Shown here piece after piece: positions 5,665-7,112 of a DNA stretch of 7,112 nt. The notes below the pieces were generated by a model. The model made no database searches and was not told the DNA's origin. It was given only the letters and a program-made list of their open reading frames with translations. The translations under genes and the position numbers were made by a program. The stretch comes from CADCTM01 sp049671305 (lineage in GTDB: Bacteria; Cyanobacteriota; Cyanobacteriia; Cyanobacteriales; Coleofasciculaceae). Position 1 is the stretch's first letter; the number at the start of each line of letters is the position of its first letter. Location of the stretch: NCBI GenBank assembly GCA_049671305.1, contig JBATUR010000096.1, positions 1-7,112 of the forward strand, written 5' to 3'.

Positions 5665-6219
5665 GTGGCAAGTCATAAAATCCTAGTAATTGATGACAGT
5701 AAAGTCATCCGGATGCGCGTCAGGGAAATGTTGCCTCCGGGTAACTTTGAAGTTCTAGAAGCAAAAGATGGTGTGGAAGGACTTAATTTAATTCGCCAAG
5801 AGCGCCCTAATTTGATTATGTTAGATTTTCTCCTGCCCAAAATGAGTGGTTGGGAAGTCTTTCAGCAAATTCAAACCAGTAGAGAACTTCAGACGATTCC
5901 TTTAGTGCTGATGTCAGGCAGAAAGGAGGAAGTAGCGGAGAAAATCACCGAACCGTTTGAATATTTCGCCTTTGTCGAGAAGCCTTTTGAGAAGAAGCAG
6001 TTGGTGGATGCAATTAAGGAGGCAATGGGTAAGGCGAAAAACCGCCCAGTCACAGCAGCACCTGCGGCAGCAACAACTTCAGCCCCAGCCGGTGGTGATG
6101 CTTCTTCGGCAGAAATTGAAGCCTTAAATGCCAAAGTCGCCAAAATGCAAGCAGAAATTGATGGTTTGAAGAAACAGATTTCTCAGATTGTGACGCTGAT
6201 CAAGCAAAAATTAAGGTAG
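5665..6219 (+). CDS. Single-receiver response regulator with C-terminal coiled coil
   Basis: This is a CheY-like receiver, residues 1-123, with the complete phosphorylation site: acidic pair Asp10-Asp11, phospho-acceptor Asp54 (LIMLDFLLPKMSG), Ser84 at the conserved Ser/Thr position (VLMSG) and Lys106 in EKP. After it comes an Ala/Pro/Thr linker (about 128-146), then a coiled coil from 149 with hydrophobic residues at regular 3-4 spacing (I151, L154, V158, M161, I165, L168, I172, I175, I179). There is no DNA-binding or enzymatic output domain, so signalling is expected through protein contact or dimerisation by the tail. The partner kinase is not in the window. It starts at GTG with AAAGGAG 6 nt upstream, has a 427-bp non-coding region in front, and converges with recR. 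I recognise no specific gene name; a role in motility, phototaxis or stress signalling would be a guess. Confidence 0.93.
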   Translation: MASHKILVIDDSKVIRMRVREMLPPGNFEVLEAKDGVEGLNLIRQERPNLIMLDFLLPKMSGWEVFQQIQTSRELQTIPLVLMSGRKEEVAEKITEPFEYFAFVEKPFEKKQLVDAIKEAMGKAKNRPVTAAPAAATTSAPAGGDASSAEIEALNAKVAKMQAEIDGLKKQISQIVTLIKQKLR

Positions 6220-6248
6220 AGTTTTTGCCCTAGCTTTTGGGAGGAGAT

Positions 6249-6283
6249 CAAGCGATCGCTTGCTTTACAACTATGGCGATCGC
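6249..6283. repeat. Two HIP1 sites in the convergent gap
   Basis: The 14-bp palindrome CAAGCGATCGCTTG (6249-6262) and a second GCGATCGC (6276-6283) lie 16 nt apart between the stop codons of the response regulator and recR. The long palindrome could fold in either transcript, but no T-tract follows it on either strand, so a terminator call is not supported. Confidence 0.85.
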
Positions 6284-6317
6284 TTTGAGTCTTATTCTTA
6301 AAACCTCTATTCGCTGC

Positions 6318-6920
6318 CTAATCTAGTTCCCGTCTCCCTTCTAAAGCCCGTGCTAGCGTCACCTCATCGGCATATTCCAAATCTCCGCCCATCGGCAAAC
6401 CAAAGGCAATTCGAGTCACTTTGGTAAACTCTTTGAGCAAATGCCCTACATAAAGCGTCGTCGTTTCACCTTCTACACTGGGACTAATTGCCAAAATTAC
6501 TTCTTTAATCTGTTTATCTGTACGACAAACTCGTTGTAGTAGCTGATGAATGTGTAGCTGATCGGGTCCAATCCCTTCCATTGGAGAGATGACACCACCA
6601 AGAACATGATACTTACCACGATATTCGCGCGTTTTCTCCAGCGCAATCACATCACGAGCATCAGCCACCACACAGATTGTATTGTTGTCTCGGTTGGTAT
6701 TACGGCAGATTTCACAAACAGGCTCGGCTGAGAGGTGAAAGCATACACTACATAATCCAACTTGCTTCTTCGCTTCAACTAAAGCTCTAGCTAATTCCTG
6801 AACTTCTGCCTCCGAGCGCTTGAGAATATGTAGCGCCAAGCGTTGAGCGGTTTTTGGACCGACTCCAGGTAAACGTTGCAGTTGCTCGATCAAGCGAGCT
6901 AAGGGGCGTGTATAAACCGT
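6318..6920 (-). CDS. recR: Recombination protein RecR, probable ACG start
   Basis: RecR works with RecO and RecF to load RecA at single-strand gaps; it forms a ring-shaped DNA clamp. Numbered from the proposed start: helix-hairpin-helix about 11-32 (LPGVGPKTAQRLA), zinc finger C57-x2-C60-x8-C69-x2-C72, Toprim domain from about 80 (TICVVADARDVIALE, then GGVISPMEGIGP), and a C-terminal FGLPMGGDLEYADEVTL segment ending ALEGRRELD. The first conventional start is TTG at 6893, but it has no SD and would cut off VYTRPLAR, which is conserved in RecR. In frame upstream to the stop at 6980-6978 there is no ATG, GTG or TTG. The ACG at 6920-6918 has GGAG 8 nt before it and gives 200 residues, close to the usual length (E. 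coli about 201). The TTG start (6318-6893, 191 aa) is the conservative alternative. It may be transcribed alone, because a psbA terminator lies just upstream. Confidence 0.9.
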   Translation of the reverse strand, partial: TVYTRPLARLIEQLQRLPGVGPKTAQRLALHILKRSEAEVQELARALVEAKKQVGLCSVCFHLSAEPVCEICRNTNRDNNTICVVADARDVIALEKTREYRGKYHVLGGVISPMEGIGPDQLHIHQLLQRVCRTDKQIKEVILAISPSVEGETTTLYVGHLLKEFTKVTRIAFGLPMGGDLEYADEVTLARALEGRRELD

Positions 6921-6928
6921 TGTCCTTT

Positions 6929-6932
6929 CTCC
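6929..6932 (-). promoter_or_regulatory. Ribosome binding site bearing on the recR start
   Basis: GGAG on the - strand is 8 nt before the ACG at 6920. No SD-like purine run precedes the TTG at 6893 (the bases before it are ACACGCCCCTTAGCTCGC), so initiation near 6920 is favoured. Confidence 0.6.
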
Positions 6933-6990
6933 GATTTGTCTTGTGCCTTCTCTTACTATGATGCCATTCTTCTCTTGCTAAATACCCAAC

Positions 6991-7021
6991 AAAAAAGCGC
7001 CCCAGTTATGGGACGCCTTTT
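6991..7021 (-). terminator. Intrinsic terminator of psbA
   Basis: On the - strand GCGTCCC (7016-7010) pairs with GGGGCGC (7003-6997), one U-G wobble, around a 6-nt loop. The stem is extended by a G-U pair and four A-U pairs and is followed by six T (6996-6991). It lies 33 nt after the psbA stop. This is the clearest rho-independent terminator in the window. Confidence 0.9.
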
Positions 7022-7053
7022 CGAGACTTATGAAATTTTAGTTATCCTAAAAC

Positions 7054-7112
7054 TTAGCCATTAATCGCAGGAGCAGTCAAGGCAACTGGAGTCGCAACAC
7101 CAGCAGCCAAAT
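7054..7112 (-). CDS. psbA: Photosystem II reaction-centre protein D1 (3' end only)
   Basis: The last 18 complete codons of a - strand gene are present, reading LAAGVATPVALTAPAING then TAA; the partial codon at 7111-7112 ends in AT and fits Asp. From memory this is the end of cyanobacterial D1 (…LDLA|AG…ING). Mature D1 ends at the Ala equivalent to Ala344, whose carboxylate binds the Mn4CaO5 cluster; here the CtpA cleavage would fall between the two alanines, leaving a 16-residue tail, the normal cyanobacterial length. The rest of the gene lies right of the window. Which D1 isoform it encodes cannot be told from the tail. Confidence 0.9.
   Translation of the reverse strand, partial: LAAGVATPVALTAPAING

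Noticed and set aside
5889..6143. 84-codon - strand frame inside the response regulator
   Set aside because: Antisense to a receiver domain with all catalytic residues; Ala-rich composition is the complement of the linker.
6230..6262. Bidirectional terminator between response regulator and recR
   Set aside because: The HIP1 palindrome is symmetrical but has no T-run on either strand; CCC/GGG at 6228-6241 is too short a stem.

Overview
The window is cyanobacterial chromosome. The evidence is three photosynthesis or envelope markers seen in the translated sequence (a PsaX-type photosystem I subunit, the C-terminus of D1/PsbA, and the barrel of a cyanobacterial OprB/iron-uptake-type porin), plus seven copies of the HIP1 octamer GCGATCGC (starting at 944, 1240, 3289, 4464, 4598, 6252 and 6276). 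That is far above chance and typical of many filamentous and unicellular cyanobacteria. Genus cannot be fixed from this stretch; PsaX restricts it to the subset of cyanobacteria that carry that subunit.

Left part (1-3835, all + strand) is about the cell envelope. It holds the 3' end of an outer-membrane porin, then a 683-residue exported protein of unknown function with two in-frame tandem repeat arrays (SGGGxx and NRRDDDNRGNNAN), then a 178-residue exported conserved hypothetical protein. Both unknown proteins have signal peptides ending in an LA|Q cleavage site. A hairpin lies between them.

Middle part (3836-5237, - strand) holds lipA (lipoyl synthase, radical SAM) and, downstream of it, a 46-codon gene recognised here as psaX. 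A perfect 9-bp dyad sits just upstream of the psaX ribosome binding site. The psaX/178-aa convergent gap contains an 8-bp inverted repeat flanked by an 11-bp direct repeat.

Right part (5238-7112) starts with a 427-bp divergent gap with no gene I can support. A stand-alone response regulator follows, with a receiver domain, an Ala/Pro linker and a coiled-coil tail, starting at GTG. It converges on recR (- strand). The very end of psbA (D1), with its 16-residue processed tail and a strong intrinsic terminator, lies upstream of recR on the same strand. The recR reading frame contains the family's conserved N-terminus upstream of the first conventional start codon; the best-placed initiator is an ACG with a Shine-Dalgarno sequence 8 nt before it.

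No mobile element, CRISPR array, tRNA, rRNA or defence system was seen. The most novel content is the repeat-bearing exported protein with its exported neighbour. The most useful corrections to a routine annotation are psaX, the psbA end and the recR start.
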